Positions 44,268 to 54,000 of a DNA stretch of 64,000 nt are shown one piece after another (the first letter of the stretch is position 1; each line of letters begins with the position of its first letter). Below the pieces are notes generated by a model. It did not search any database, was not told where the DNA came from, and worked only from the letters and a program-made list of their open reading frames with translations. Source of the stretch: Sphingomonas sp. RIT328 (GTDB lineage: Bacteria > Pseudomonadota > Alphaproteobacteria > Sphingomonadales > Sphingomonadaceae); the NCBI RefSeq assembly GCF_000632225.1, contig NZ_JFYV01000023.1:62001-126000 (forward strand), in the 5' to 3' direction. Both the position numbers and the translations under genes were made by a program.

Positions 44268-44735
44268 ATGCCCGCTCCCGCGCCTACAGAGCCGATGTCG
44301 CTCGGCCGCCTCGACAATTTCATAGGTTTCCGGCTCCGTCGCATCCAGAACTACCTGTCCAGCGCGTTCACGGCGGAAAGCGTCGCGCTCGGGCTGCGCC
44401 CCGGTGAATTCTCGGCCCTGGCCGTGATCGCGGCCAATCCCGGCGTATCGCAGGGCACGCTGGCGCGCGAAGTCGGGCTGGACAAGTCCGCCGCGGTGGC
44501 GGTGATCGACGACCTCGAACGCCTGCGCCTCGCCGAACGCCGCCGGTTGACCGCGGACCGTCGACGCCACGCGCTCTACGTCACCGGTGATGGCGAAGCG
44601 GCGCTCGACCGGTTGTTCGCGAAGCTCGAAACCGTCGAGCGTGATGTGCTCAACGCGCTGAGCCCCGACGACCTTCAGGTCCTCAGCAGCCTGCTCGACC
44701 GCATCTATCACTCCTGCTTCCGTCAGGATGCGTAG
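44268..44735 (+). CDS. MarR family transcriptional regulator
   Basis: A 155-residue winged-helix repressor. It has an N-terminal dimerisation helix (LGRLDNFIGFRLRRIQNYL), the helix-turn-helix LAREVGLDKSAAVAVIDDLE, a basic wing (RRRLTADRRRHALYVT), and a C-terminal helix. The ATG at 44268 (GAAGG just upstream) and ATG at 44295 are both possible. It follows the catabolic operon on the same strand after 190 bases. Relatives such as CouR and FerC respond to CoA thioesters, which would suit the cluster; its target may be the palindrome before the first gene. Confidence 0.87.
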   Translation: MPAPAPTEPMSLGRLDNFIGFRLRRIQNYLSSAFTAESVALGLRPGEFSALAVIAANPGVSQGTLAREVGLDKSAAVAVIDDLERLRLAERRRLTADRRRHALYVTGDGEAALDRLFAKLETVERDVLNALSPDDLQVLSSLLDRIYHSCFRQDA

Positions 44736-44752
44736 GGAGTCTGCCGCACCGC

Positions 44753-44776
44753 GCCGTTCCGGATTCAAGGAACGGC
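44753..44776. terminator. Hairpin between convergent MarR and Tad genes
   Basis: GCCGTTCC (44753-44760) and GGAACGGC (44769-44776) form a perfect 8-bp stem with an 8-base loop, 18 bases after the MarR stop. No T-tract follows. Confidence 0.5.
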
Positions 44777-44820
44777 CGCCTGACCCGCGCCAGGAGCCGC
44801 GGAACGTTATGCTCGTCGGC

Positions 44821-45471
44821 TCACAGCCCCGTTGCAGAAGTACAATACTTCTTCGGCGGGAAACGGCTATCCGGCGTCGGCGTCGTGAAATCCTTGTTAC
44901 GCGCGCGGAACATGGCGCTGCGGGTGAAGCTGGTCGGCAGGGTCAACCATGTGAACGGAACACTGCTGAACAGCGGCTGATATTTGTAACTCACCTGGAC
45001 GTGGAACAGGATCTCGTCCCGGATCAGCTGGCGATTTTGCGGCAAGGTCGCGATCGACGTCGACTGATTGCAGCCCAGCATCGGCGGTGTGACGAAATTG
45101 CCATCGAACCTTTGCCAGAGGATGCGATTTTCGATCGTGCCGTCATTATCGGAATCGGTCCCCTGGACCCCGGTGATGACGATGCGGCCGAACTGGCGCA
45201 GATCGAACGGCTGCGCGGAAAGATCGATCGCGCTGAACAGATCGTAGACCTGCCCCTCACCGATGCCGATCTTGCCGGTGCCGCTCTGCGCGACGAGATC
45301 GGCGCTCATCGCCGCCAGCCGCTGCACGCGGTTGTTCGCCATGACGTAATTGGCAAATTCGATCCCGGTGAGCGCAAAACCGAGGAACAGCGGCAGCATC
45401 AGCGCGAATTCCAGGATCGACACGGCGCGCGTGTCGCCGGCGAGCCGTCGCAATGGCTGCGCAAGCGGCAT
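44821..45471 (-). CDS. TadE/TadF-like pilus assembly protein
   Basis: A 216-residue envelope protein with one N-terminal membrane segment directly after a charged start (RAVSILEFALMLPLFLGFALTGIEFANYVMANNR). The segment has the Glu at the start of the hydrophobic stretch that marks TadE-like pseudopilins. The rest is periplasmic. It is third in the operon after TadG- and TadE-like genes, an order seen in tight-adherence (Flp pilus) clusters, so it may be TadF. Confidence 0.8.
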   Translation of the reverse strand: MPLAQPLRRLAGDTRAVSILEFALMLPLFLGFALTGIEFANYVMANNRVQRLAAMSADLVAQSGTGKIGIGEGQVYDLFSAIDLSAQPFDLRQFGRIVITGVQGTDSDNDGTIENRILWQRFDGNFVTPPMLGCNQSTSIATLPQNRQLIRDEILFHVQVSYKYQPLFSSVPFTWLTLPTSFTRSAMFRARNKDFTTPTPDSRFPPKKYCTSATGL

Positions 45472-45476
45472 CCGGT

Positions 45477-46046
45477 TCAACCGCGCACCACGGCTTCGTT
45501 GCGGACGACGGTCGTCACGCTGAGCGGCAGCGTGACGCTCCGCCCGATGAACCGACCGACGAAGCCGAACAAAAGCCGCTTGGGAAAGCGCACGGTATAG
45601 CTCACGACGTCGCCGGGGCCACCGAGCGCCCCCGTCTTCGCCGTGGTATCGTCCCATTTGCCGTTGCGGTTGCGGTCGACATACGGTTCACCGGCGTCGT
45701 AGCGCCCGTTGCCGTTCTGATCGGTGTAGGTTTCGGGGTAGGCCGAGCTGAAGTCGGCATATACTTTGGTCTGGATCTCCATCGTCTGTCCGGGCGCGGT
45801 GGCGAAGGCGGCCATGGATCGGGTGATACTGGCGGTCATGATATCCCGACGACGCGTCTCGTCGGTTTCCAGACTGGCCGTCGCCTTGCGCGCGGCGTCG
45901 ACGACGGCACCCTCGAGCACCTGCCGCGCCAGGATCATATGACCCATTTCGATCGTGCCGCAGATCAGCGTCAGCATCGCCGGCAGGATGATGGCAAACT
46001 CCACGACGGTGACGCCGCGGGCATCGCGAAGGACAGGTCGCATCAT
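45477..46046 (-). CDS. TadE-like pseudopilin
   Basis: A 189-residue protein with the TadE signature VTVVEFAIILPAMLTLICGTIEMG, cut here for length as VTVVEFAIILPAMLTL. A periplasmic part follows and contains two Asp/Asn/Gly loops (DQNGNGRYDAGE and DRNRNGKWDD) resembling EF-hand or dockerin calcium-binding motifs. Such loops are not usual for TadE. Its start codons overlap the TadG stop. Confidence 0.82.
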   Translation of the reverse strand: MMRPVLRDARGVTVVEFAIILPAMLTLICGTIEMGHMILARQVLEGAVVDAARKATASLETDETRRRDIMTASITRSMAAFATAPGQTMEIQTKVYADFSSAYPETYTDQNGNGRYDAGEPYVDRNRNGKWDDTTAKTGALGGPGDVVSYTVRFPKRLLFGFVGRFIGRSVTLPLSVTTVVRNEAVVRG

Positions 46047-47962
46047 CACTGCACCAGGTGGAGATCGACGAGTTCGGCCGCGATGTCGTTGAAAGCCGCC
46101 GTCAACGTCGCCGCATCGGAGGTGCGATAGACATGCCCCGGAGCGCATTTCTCGAACATGCTCAGCGTATTCGCATCGGTCGTCGTGAGCGCGACGATGT
46201 AGACCGTCGGCGGATTCGCCTCCGCCTGCAGCGATGCGCAGGTCTTGGCGAAGCGCCGTTCGGACTGGCCGGTCAATCCGCCCGGCGTCGACGAGATCGG
46301 ACTGTCGGCGTAATTGCCGTAGAAGGTCCAGGTCCGGTCGGTATAGCCGTTTTGCGAGGTGCCGAGCGCCGTCTCGCCATCGGTCATGAAGACCAGCGCC
46401 CGCTTCGGCGATTCCCGCGACGGGTTCGTCCGCCGGAAGACGTCGTCGCGGACGAGCAGCCGATAGCCCCACAGCAAGCCGGCATGGTGCAGCGTGCCGT
46501 TGGCCGGATAGATGGCCGCATTCTTCTGGTCGATCATCGTCGTATAGGCGCTGCGGTCCCGCCCGTACGCGACCGGCAGCGCCTCTTCGGGGCATTGCCA
46601 ATTGGGGGACGGGAATTCGGTCCTGTTTTTGGTGCCGTCGTTGACGCTGCCGCCGAGCGGATTGACGCTATATTCGGTTGCGACCTTCCAGTCGGTGGAA
46701 AAGTTCGGAATCCGTCCGTAATTGATCTTGAAGGGCGTGCCCGTGCGCGTCGAGAAATTCCACGGTGCCACCGCGGGATCATAATAACTGCCATCGGTGC
46801 GCGTGATGACGTCGTTGCCCGCACTGCCGGCACCGTCGTTCAGTCCGATGTACATCATGTACAGCCACCGCCGGTACGGGTTGTTCTGAAAATCGTTACT
46901 ATAGGCGTCGTAGTTGAGCATGGGGTCGGCATAGGTGGCGTCGAGGCGGTACAGGTTGTTGTTCGGCTCGACGCCGGCGACCTTGTAGAAACCGCCGGTG
47001 TTCAGGGCACGCTCTGCGGCGGTGGCCTTATCCTGCGCGAGCTGCGGGACGTACATCGGCGGAATGAAATAGGGTGAGAGCGGTGGGTGGCCGCCCTCCC
47101 CCGGTAAGGTCCGATCGATATCCCAGGCATCCGGCTCGCGATAGGTCAGCGTGCTGTTGAGATCCTTGACGCTGTCATCGGCGAAGACGCATCCCTTCCA
47201 GGCGAGATGATTGGCCGGCCAGGATCCGCCATATTGCGCCATATACTGGTCATTGAAGGCGAACTGCTGCCGGATGACGGTCGGCGACTGCCAGTTCGGC
47301 AGCAATTTGCCGACGTTGACGGTGATATCATACATCACCATTCCCATCGCGAGATCGGGCCGCGCCGTACCGCCCTGATAGAGCACGCCGAGAAAGCTCT
47401 TCGCCGCATCCTTGAGCGCGGTGATGCGCGTCTTGACCACGCCATTGGCGTCGCGGGGCAGATTGTCCTTGAGCGAGCCCGTATTGTCGAGCACCATCAT
47501 CACCTCGAGCGGATGCGGCTGGATCTCCGCCCGCGCGACGGCGGTGACGGTTTGCCGGTCGAAGCCGAAGGCGCGCATGAACGACATCGGCACGATCGCA
47601 CTGGCCCGCACCGTCGTATTGTTGCGACCGTCGATCGCCGTGAACGTCGGCGTCACGGTCAGTCCGGTGGTGCCCATATAGCCGTCGGTGAAATTTCCCC
47701 GGAAATAGGCCATCGCCTGAGCGTCGCGCCCCGCCGGCGATGTGTCAGCGACCGCGAAGGCGCGGGCACCGGCCAGCGCGGCAGCGTCGACACCGGCCTG
47801 CAACTGGGACTTCACGATGTAGACGCGACCGGTATCGATGGCCGAGCCCAATGCCGCGATCCCCGGGATAAGCCCGACCACCATCAGCGTGATCGCCGAA
47901 CCGCGACGATCGCGCCAAAGCCTGCGGCCAAGCTGCGCCGCCCCCCGGAATGCCCCTGCCAT
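46046..47962 (-). CDS. TadG-like protein with von Willebrand A domain
   Basis: A 638-residue protein with the TadG N-terminal membrane segment after an Arg-rich start (RRGSAITLMVVGLIPGIAALG). The pattern QLQAGVDAAALAGARAF follows, then a large split vWA domain starting with the metal site MVLDNTGSL and resuming at VFMTDGETALG. Long loops separate the two. TadG proteins are minor pilus-associated envelope proteins. The ATG at 47962 gives a normal length; an upstream ATG at 48061 would add an unlikely Cys-rich tail. First gene of the three-gene Tad operon. Confidence 0.87.
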   Translation of the reverse strand: MAGAFRGAAQLGRRLWRDRRGSAITLMVVGLIPGIAALGSAIDTGRVYIVKSQLQAGVDAAALAGARAFAVADTSPAGRDAQAMAYFRGNFTDGYMGTTGLTVTPTFTAIDGRNNTTVRASAIVPMSFMRAFGFDRQTVTAVARAEIQPHPLEVMMVLDNTGSLKDNLPRDANGVVKTRITALKDAAKSFLGVLYQGGTARPDLAMGMVMYDITVNVGKLLPNWQSPTVIRQQFAFNDQYMAQYGGSWPANHLAWKGCVFADDSVKDLNSTLTYREPDAWDIDRTLPGEGGHPPLSPYFIPPMYVPQLAQDKATAAERALNTGGFYKVAGVEPNNNLYRLDATYADPMLNYDAYSNDFQNNPYRRWLYMMYIGLNDGAGSAGNDVITRTDGSYYDPAVAPWNFSTRTGTPFKINYGRIPNFSTDWKVATEYSVNPLGGSVNDGTKNRTEFPSPNWQCPEEALPVAYGRDRSAYTTMIDQKNAAIYPANGTLHHAGLLWGYRLLVRDDVFRRTNPSRESPKRALVFMTDGETALGTSQNGYTDRTWTFYGNYADSPISSTPGGLTGQSERRFAKTCASLQAEANPPTVYIVALTTTDANTLSMFEKCAPGHVYRTSDAATLTAAFNDIAAELVDLHLVQ

Positions 47963-48413
47963 CGTGTCTGAACCCCCTGTCGCCAGGGGCTTAGAACAAG
48001 AATGGTAAAGATTATTGCATCGTTGCCGGTCGCATCGGGCCTTTTGATACAAAGCCGACACACAAGGCCGTCGGCACGCCGTCTGCCTTTAGGGCGGCAG
48101 CGGGAGCGATGGCGGAGACAAATGCGGTGGCGCGACGATCGTAGCGGGGACAGGAGATAATGGCGGAGCTGTCGGTCTGATGCGGACGCGGCTCGGCGGA
48201 TTGCGGCGCATGCGCACCTATCCTCTTCGGATCACCTGCAAGTGCCTGTCGTCTGACCGAGCACAACTGACGGTTCGGGCTGCCAGCTCATAAGAGGACA
48301 TCCAAGCCATTTTCCACTTACCTGCCCCTGCCATCCGTCGATGCCGAATAGCAGGAAGCATAGCGAACACTTCTCACCTCCCTATGCGTTATGCAGAATA
48401 GAGCGGACCCCCG
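47963..48413. other. 450-base region without a recognised gene
   Basis: Lower in GC than the surroundings, with short frames on both strands that I could not assign to any family. It should contain the promoter for the Tad operon near its left end (AT-rich AAGAATGGTAAAGATTATTG at 47998-48017). Confidence 0.4.
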
Positions 48414-48564
48414 TCATTCGCCGAAGACAGGCTTCAGCTCTAGCGGGAGGACAAGCGCCTTAGCTTCTGGAAGAGCAATATACGAAGCGATGAAGGTCAT
48501 GGTGCCTTCCGGTTCCGTGCCATATGTTTCCAAAAGCCTCAGCGCATGCCAAACGTTTGTGAAA
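48414..48564 (-). pseudogene. Possible gene remnant after the GH3 gene
   Basis: On the minus strand a frame with clear coding character ends at TGA (48416-48414) and reads about 50 residues (TNVWHALRLLETYG ... YIALPEAKALVLPLELKPV). It has no start codon of its own and runs into the 3' end of the GH3 gene in another frame. Base use is less GC-rich than the neighbours. It could be the tail of a lost gene; family unknown. Confidence 0.3.
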
Positions 48565-48567
48565 GGA

Positions 48568-50835
48568 TCAGGGCTTGAGGGTTTGGGCGGTCAACGTGGC
48601 GCTCAACATCGTCGTTCGGTCAGCGGCATCCTGTCCCACTGCGACCCGATAACGCCCAGCCCCAATCCGCCAGCCGGGCAACGCGGTGTCGTAATCAGCG
48701 ACGACGCGCGGCTCAGCGGTCAGCGTAATTCGCCGGGTCTCGCCGCGCTTCAGTGCGATCCGGGTAAAGGCGCCGAGACGCAGCGGAGCGCCCCCCTCCT
48801 CACGCCCGACGTACATCTGCGGCACGTCGATACCGTCGCGGTCGCCGGTATTCGTGACGTCGAACGTTACGCTCAATGTGCGGCCGCCTTTCGCCACCGG
48901 GTTGCGATAGGAGAAATGGGTGTAGGAAAGGCCGTGGCCGAAAGGGAACAGCGGCTTCAGCCCTCTCTTTTCGTACCAGCGATAGCCAACGTCAGAACCC
49001 TCGACATAGTCGACCGGGAAGCTCTGCAGCACATGGGCCGACGCAGCCGCCGGATTGGCCGCCGCAGCCGCCTCCAGCCCGCTCAGCCGGTCGAGCCCAA
49101 CGGGATGCGGGCGTGGCGGCTGCGAGGCGTCGGCGGGGAAGGTGATCGGCAGCCGCCCCGACGGATTGACCGCACCGGTCAGGATCGCGGCGATCGCCTC
49201 GCCGCCGCGCTGGCCGGGATACCAAGCCTGGACCACCGCCGGCACCTTGTCGAGCCACGGCATCAGCACCGGGCCACCCGTCTCCATCACCGCCACCGTA
49301 TGCGGCTGCGCCGCGGCAATCGCGGCGATCAGCGCATCCTGCTGATTGGGCAAATTCAGGTTCGGCACGTCGTCCGCCTCGGTCGTCCATTGCGTCGCGA
49401 AGACGATGGCGAGGTCGGCATTCCTGGCCGCTTCGACCGTGGCGTTGAGGCTGCGGCCGTCGACCCAGTCGACCCGCACGCCGGGCAGAGCCTTGCGAAG
49501 CGCGAGCAGCGGCGACGAGGCGTGATAGGTGATGCGCGCGAACGACGCCGACCCGCCGGTGGCGAGCGGGATCTCAACCGGCGCACCGCCAACCGATCGG
49601 ACCTGTGACGATCCGCCGCCCGACAATACGCCGACATCGGCATTGCCGCCGATCACGACGATGCGCTTCGCGACCCGCGCGATCGGCAGGAGGTCGCCGT
49701 CGTTCTTGAGCAGGACGATGCCCGCCTCCGCAGCGCGCTGCGCCACCTCGGCATGCGCGGCATAGTCGGGCGTCACCGCCTTTGCCGGCACAGTATCGCC
49801 GAACGCGCCGGTCTCGATCAGCCCGGTCAGGTAGCGCGCCACCATATCGTCGATCCGCGCCATCGGCACCTCGCCCTTTTCCACCGCAGCCTTCAGCGGC
49901 TCGGCGAAATACAGCGCCTTGTCGAGCTCCTGCCCCGATTGCTGGTCGAGCCCGGCATTGGCGGCCTTGGCGGTTGAATGGACAGCACCCCAGTCACTCA
50001 TCACCCAGCCGCGATAGCCCCAGTCGCGCTTCAGCACGTCCGTGAGCAAGTGCTTGTTCTCGCACGCCCAGTCGCCGTTGACCTTGTTATAGGCGCACAT
50101 CACGGAACCGGGCTTGCCCTGCTCGATCGCGATCTCGAAGGCGAGCAGGTCGCTCATCCGGAGCGCCGCCTCGCCGATCCGCGCGTCGACGACCATACGG
50201 CCCGTCTCCTGGCTGTTGAGCGCGAAATGCTTGACGGTCGAGACGATGCGGTTCGACTGGACGCCGGCGATATGGGCGCCGGCCAGCATGCCGGCGAGCA
50301 GCGGATCCTCGCCGAGATATTCGAAATTCCGGCCGTTCCAGGGATCGCGGGTCAGATTGACGCCGCCAGCAAGCAATACGTTGAAGCGCTTGTCTCGCGC
50401 CTCGGCGCCGATCATCGTGCCGCCGGCGCGGGCGATCGCAGGATCGAAGCTGGCCGCGGTCGCCAGACCCGAGGGCAGCGCGGTGGCGACGTCACCCTTG
50501 CGCTGTTCGACCTGGTTGGCGACGCCAAGCGACGCATCGCTTTCGCGCACCAGCGGGATGCCGAGCCGCGCGAGGCCGTCGATATGGCCGGCAGACGGAA
50601 TCAGCTCGTTGCCGGTCTTGCCCGCTGCCATCGGCGGGAACAGGCCGTGCAGGAAGGCGATCTTCTCATCCAGCGTCATCTTCGCGACCAGCGCGTCGGC
50701 GCGTGCACGCGCCGCGCTGCCGCCGCCGTCGCGAACCGTCGGTGCGGCACGCGGCGGTCGCGCGGTGGCGGTCGTGGCGATGGCGACGGCCAGCGTCGCC
50801 AGCGATGCCCAGCGGGCGATGTGCGTCGTCGTCAT
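48568..50835 (-). CDS. bglX: Secreted GH3 family beta-glucosidase / glycosidase
   Basis: Hydrolyses terminal beta-linked glucose or related sugars, in the periplasm. The 755-residue protein has a signal peptide (MTTTHIARWASLATLAVAI ... TTATARP), the GH3 barrel with the catalytic nucleophile Asp281 in VMSDWGA, KHFALNSQE and CAYNKVNG motifs, the second alpha/beta domain, and a C-terminal fibronectin-III-like domain (FPFGHGLSYTHF onward). A strong GGGGAGG site precedes the ATG at 50835. It is divergent from a TonB receptor across a region with LacI-type operators. Xylosidase activity is also possible, so the symbol is tentative. Confidence 0.9.
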   Translation of the reverse strand: MTTTHIARWASLATLAVAIATTATARPPRAAPTVRDGGGSAARARADALVAKMTLDEKIAFLHGLFPPMAAGKTGNELIPSAGHIDGLARLGIPLVRESDASLGVANQVEQRKGDVATALPSGLATAASFDPAIARAGGTMIGAEARDKRFNVLLAGGVNLTRDPWNGRNFEYLGEDPLLAGMLAGAHIAGVQSNRIVSTVKHFALNSQETGRMVVDARIGEAALRMSDLLAFEIAIEQGKPGSVMCAYNKVNGDWACENKHLLTDVLKRDWGYRGWVMSDWGAVHSTAKAANAGLDQQSGQELDKALYFAEPLKAAVEKGEVPMARIDDMVARYLTGLIETGAFGDTVPAKAVTPDYAAHAEVAQRAAEAGIVLLKNDGDLLPIARVAKRIVVIGGNADVGVLSGGGSSQVRSVGGAPVEIPLATGGSASFARITYHASSPLLALRKALPGVRVDWVDGRSLNATVEAARNADLAIVFATQWTTEADDVPNLNLPNQQDALIAAIAAAQPHTVAVMETGGPVLMPWLDKVPAVVQAWYPGQRGGEAIAAILTGAVNPSGRLPITFPADASQPPRPHPVGLDRLSGLEAAAAANPAAASAHVLQSFPVDYVEGSDVGYRWYEKRGLKPLFPFGHGLSYTHFSYRNPVAKGGRTLSVTFDVTNTGDRDGIDVPQMYVGREEGGAPLRLGAFTRIALKRGETRRITLTAEPRVVADYDTALPGWRIGAGRYRVAVGQDAADRTTMLSATLTAQTLKP

Positions 50836-50901
50836 AAATCCTCCCCTTGGCCCCGGTGTGTCCTTCAGGCCACGATTCTGCGGAATTGAACAGCAAATCC
50901 G

Positions 50902-50913
50902 GTGAACGTTCAC
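50902..50913. promoter_or_regulatory. LacI-type operator 1 (perfect palindrome)
   Basis: GTGAACGTTCAC is a perfect 12-bp palindrome with the central CG typical of LacI-family sites. A possible -35 TTGAAA (50929-50924) for the GH3 gene lies on the minus strand, so the palindrome would overlap that promoter's -10 region. Confidence 0.65.
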
Positions 50914-50942
50914 GTCATCGCTTTTTCAATGCTTTGGCTCAC

Positions 50943-50948
50943 TTGACA
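50943..50948 (+). promoter_or_regulatory. Candidate -35 element of the TonB receptor promoter
   Basis: TTGACA is a consensus -35 hexamer about 80 bases before the receptor ATG. The -10 position falls at the edge of operator 2. The -10 itself is weak (CAAGTG region). Confidence 0.4.
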
Positions 50949-50968
50949 GCCCTGATCGCTTCGCACAA

Positions 50969-50980
50969 GTGAACGTTATC
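50969..50980. promoter_or_regulatory. LacI-type operator 2 (imperfect copy)
   Basis: GTGAACGTTATC matches operator 1 at 10 of 12 positions. It lies 67 bp away centre to centre, between the candidate -35 and the TonB receptor start. Confidence 0.55.
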
Positions 50981-51025
50981 AACAAGAGCGGTCCAGCCGC
51001 GTCGTCGTTATCGGGGAGGATTATC

Positions 51026-54000
51026 ATGCGTAGCGTTCGTGCTCGCCTGCTTTCGCAATTTGCCATCGGCGTTTCCACCGTCGCCTTTATCCTGCCGGCC
51101 GCCGCTGCGGCGCAGGATGCTTCCGCCACGATGGGTCAGCCCGGCCCCGCACAGACCGATCCGGCACCTGCGGCGAGCGGCGACGTCGGCCAGGGCGACG
51201 GTGACATCGTCGTTACCGGCATCCGCGCCAGCTTGCGCGAGTCGATCGACCTGAAGCGCAACGCGCAGGGTATCGTCGACGCGATCAGCGCCGAAGACAT
51301 GGGCAAATTCCCTGACACCAACCTCGCCGAATCGCTGCAGCGCATCACCGGCGTGTCGATCGACCGCAACGCCAGCGGCGAAGGCCAGTTCGTCACCGTT
51401 CGCGGCTTCGGTCCGGAATACAATCTCGTCACGCTCAACGGGCGGCAGATGCCGACCTCGACGATCGGCGACGGCAACAGCGCGCCGGCGTCGCGTTCGT
51501 TCGACTTCGCGAACCTCGCCTCCGAAGGCGTCGCCTCGCTCGAGGTGTACAAGTCGGGCCGCGCCACCGTGCCGTCGGGCGGCATCGGCTCGGTGATCAA
51601 CATCCGCACCCCCCGCCCCTTCGACAAGACGGGGCTGCGCGGCTCGATTTCCGCCCGCGGCGTCGTCGATACGTCGCAGAACGGCCACAAGGACATCACA
51701 CCGGAAGTGTCGGGCATCTTCTCCGACACCTTCGCCGACGACCGGATCGGCATCCTCGTTACCGGCGCCTATCAGCGTCGCAACTTCAGCGCGAATTCGG
51801 CGAACATCGGATGGCGCGACGGCTATCTTGGCAACGAGAACAATTGGGGCTCGCTCGCCCAGCCTGGCGATCCGCGCTACGCCAACATCACCAACCGGCC
51901 GACGGCGACCGACGTCTATCAGGTCCCGCAGAACGGCGGTTACGATGTCGTCAACGGCCGTCGCGAACGCATCAACGGCCAGGCCGTGCTGCAATTCCGT
52001 CCGATCGACAGCCTGACCGCAACGATCGACTATACGTATTCGCGCAACACGATCGACGTCCGCGACAATAGCGTCGGCATCTGGTACAATCACAACGACA
52101 CGCTGAGCGCATGGACCGACGGCCCGGTCGCCGGCCCGTCCTTCTACACCGAGCGGTTCACCGCGGCGGAGGCAAAGGATCTCGCCTATTCGGTGTCGCA
52201 GACTGCGACGCGTAGCGAAAACAAGTCGCTCGGCGGCAATCTGACCTGGCAGGCTCCGGGCGGCGTTACGATGACGCTGGACGCCCACCACTCGACCGCG
52301 GTGTCCAAGCCGGACAGCCCCTACGGCAACAGCAACTCGTTCGGCACCGCGATCTTCGGCATCCAGAACCAGACGCTGAACTTCGACAAAGACCTGCCGG
52401 TCATCTCGTACAATATGTATCCGGGCGTCGACGCGCTTAACGCGGCAAACATCGTCCCGACCGGCAACGCCTTCCGCAATTCCTATTTCCGCGACGAGAT
52501 CAACCAGGTCATGATCCGCGGCCATTACGACCACAATCAGGGCTTCATGGACAGCCTGGACTGGGGTTTCGAATACACCGACAACAAGGTGCGCTCGGCG
52601 TACAGCGTGCTCCAGAACGACACCTGGGGCGGTGCCGGTGGCAGCACGCCGGCGCAGCGCGCTGCCGCGGCGGCCCTGCTCCCCGACAACATCTTTACGC
52701 TGACCAGCATCCCAGACAAATTCTCTGGTATCAGCGGCAGCAACGATCCCAATATCATCCAGTCGTTCTTTACGTTCGACCTGCCGACCGCACTGGCGCT
52801 GACCGACAAGGCCTATGGCACCTGCGGCGGCAACCTGCAGTGCCTGCTGCCCTACACGACCGACTCGCGGATCCGCGAGAAGACCGTGGCGCCCTACTTC
52901 CAGTTCAACGGCAAGTTCGACCTGCTCGCCGGCACCGGCCACTTCATCGCCGGCATCCGGTACGAGAACACGGACGTTTCGGCGAGCGCACTGGTGCCGA
53001 CTCCGACCGGCGGCCAGCAGAATTCGCAGAACGAATTCAACGTCATCTATTCGGGCAGTGGCTTCACCACCTTTAAGGGCAGCTACAACAACTGGCTGCC
53101 ATCGGTCGACGTCGACATCGCGCCGCTTCGCAACGTCAAGCTCCGCGCGTCTTACAGCCACACGATCACCCGTGCGGATTACGGCAGCCTGCAGGGCGGT
53201 CGAAACATCGACCAGTTGTTCCGCGTTGGCGGCGGCACCGGGCGCGTCGGCAATCCGAACCTGATCCCCTACAAGTCCAAGAACATCGACCTGTCGGCGG
53301 AATGGTATTACGGCAAGGAAGACTATATCTCGGTCGGCTACTTCCATAAGGACGTCGCCAACTATATCGGCTCTACGCAGATCAACACGATCATTCCGGG
53401 AGTCACCGCGCCGACCACGACGCTGAACGGCGTGACGACGAATGGTCCTCGCTATCAGGCGGCGATCAATGCGCCGGGCTATGACGGGACCTTCGCCTTC
53501 ATCCAGAATTACTATGCGGCGAACTTCCCGCAATATGTCGGCAAGAACGGCGCATTGCTCGCCAGCCCCGGTGATCCGTCGGTCAATTTCATCATCACGA
53601 CGCCGTTCAACAGCAGCCAGACCGCGGCCGTCAACGGGTTTGAATTCGCGATCCAGCACAATTTCTGGAACACCGGCTTCGGCACGATCCTGAATTACAC
53701 GATCGTCAACGGCAATCGCGACTACAACAACCTGCTGCCGTCAAGCATCCCGCAGTTTGCGATCACGGGATTGTCGGACAGCGCCAATGCCGTATTGTTC
53801 TTCGACAAATATGGCATCAATGCCCGCGCGGCGTATAATTGGCGCAAGGGATATCTGTCAGGCTCCGGCACCAATCCCTATTACGTCAATACGTACGGCC
53901 AGCTCGACGGCAGCGCGAGTTATGCGATCACGCCAATGGTCGCGGTGTTTGTCGAGGGCATCAATATCCTGGGCGAGAACCGCAGCGGTCACTTGCGATC

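Noticed and set aside
48391..49608. 405-codon plus-strand frame over the GH3 end
   Set aside because: Mostly antisense to GH3; the non-overlapping part shows better coding signal on the minus strand.
51008..53659. 883-codon minus-strand frame over the TonB-Xanth-Caul receptor
   Set aside because: Shadow frame without motifs.
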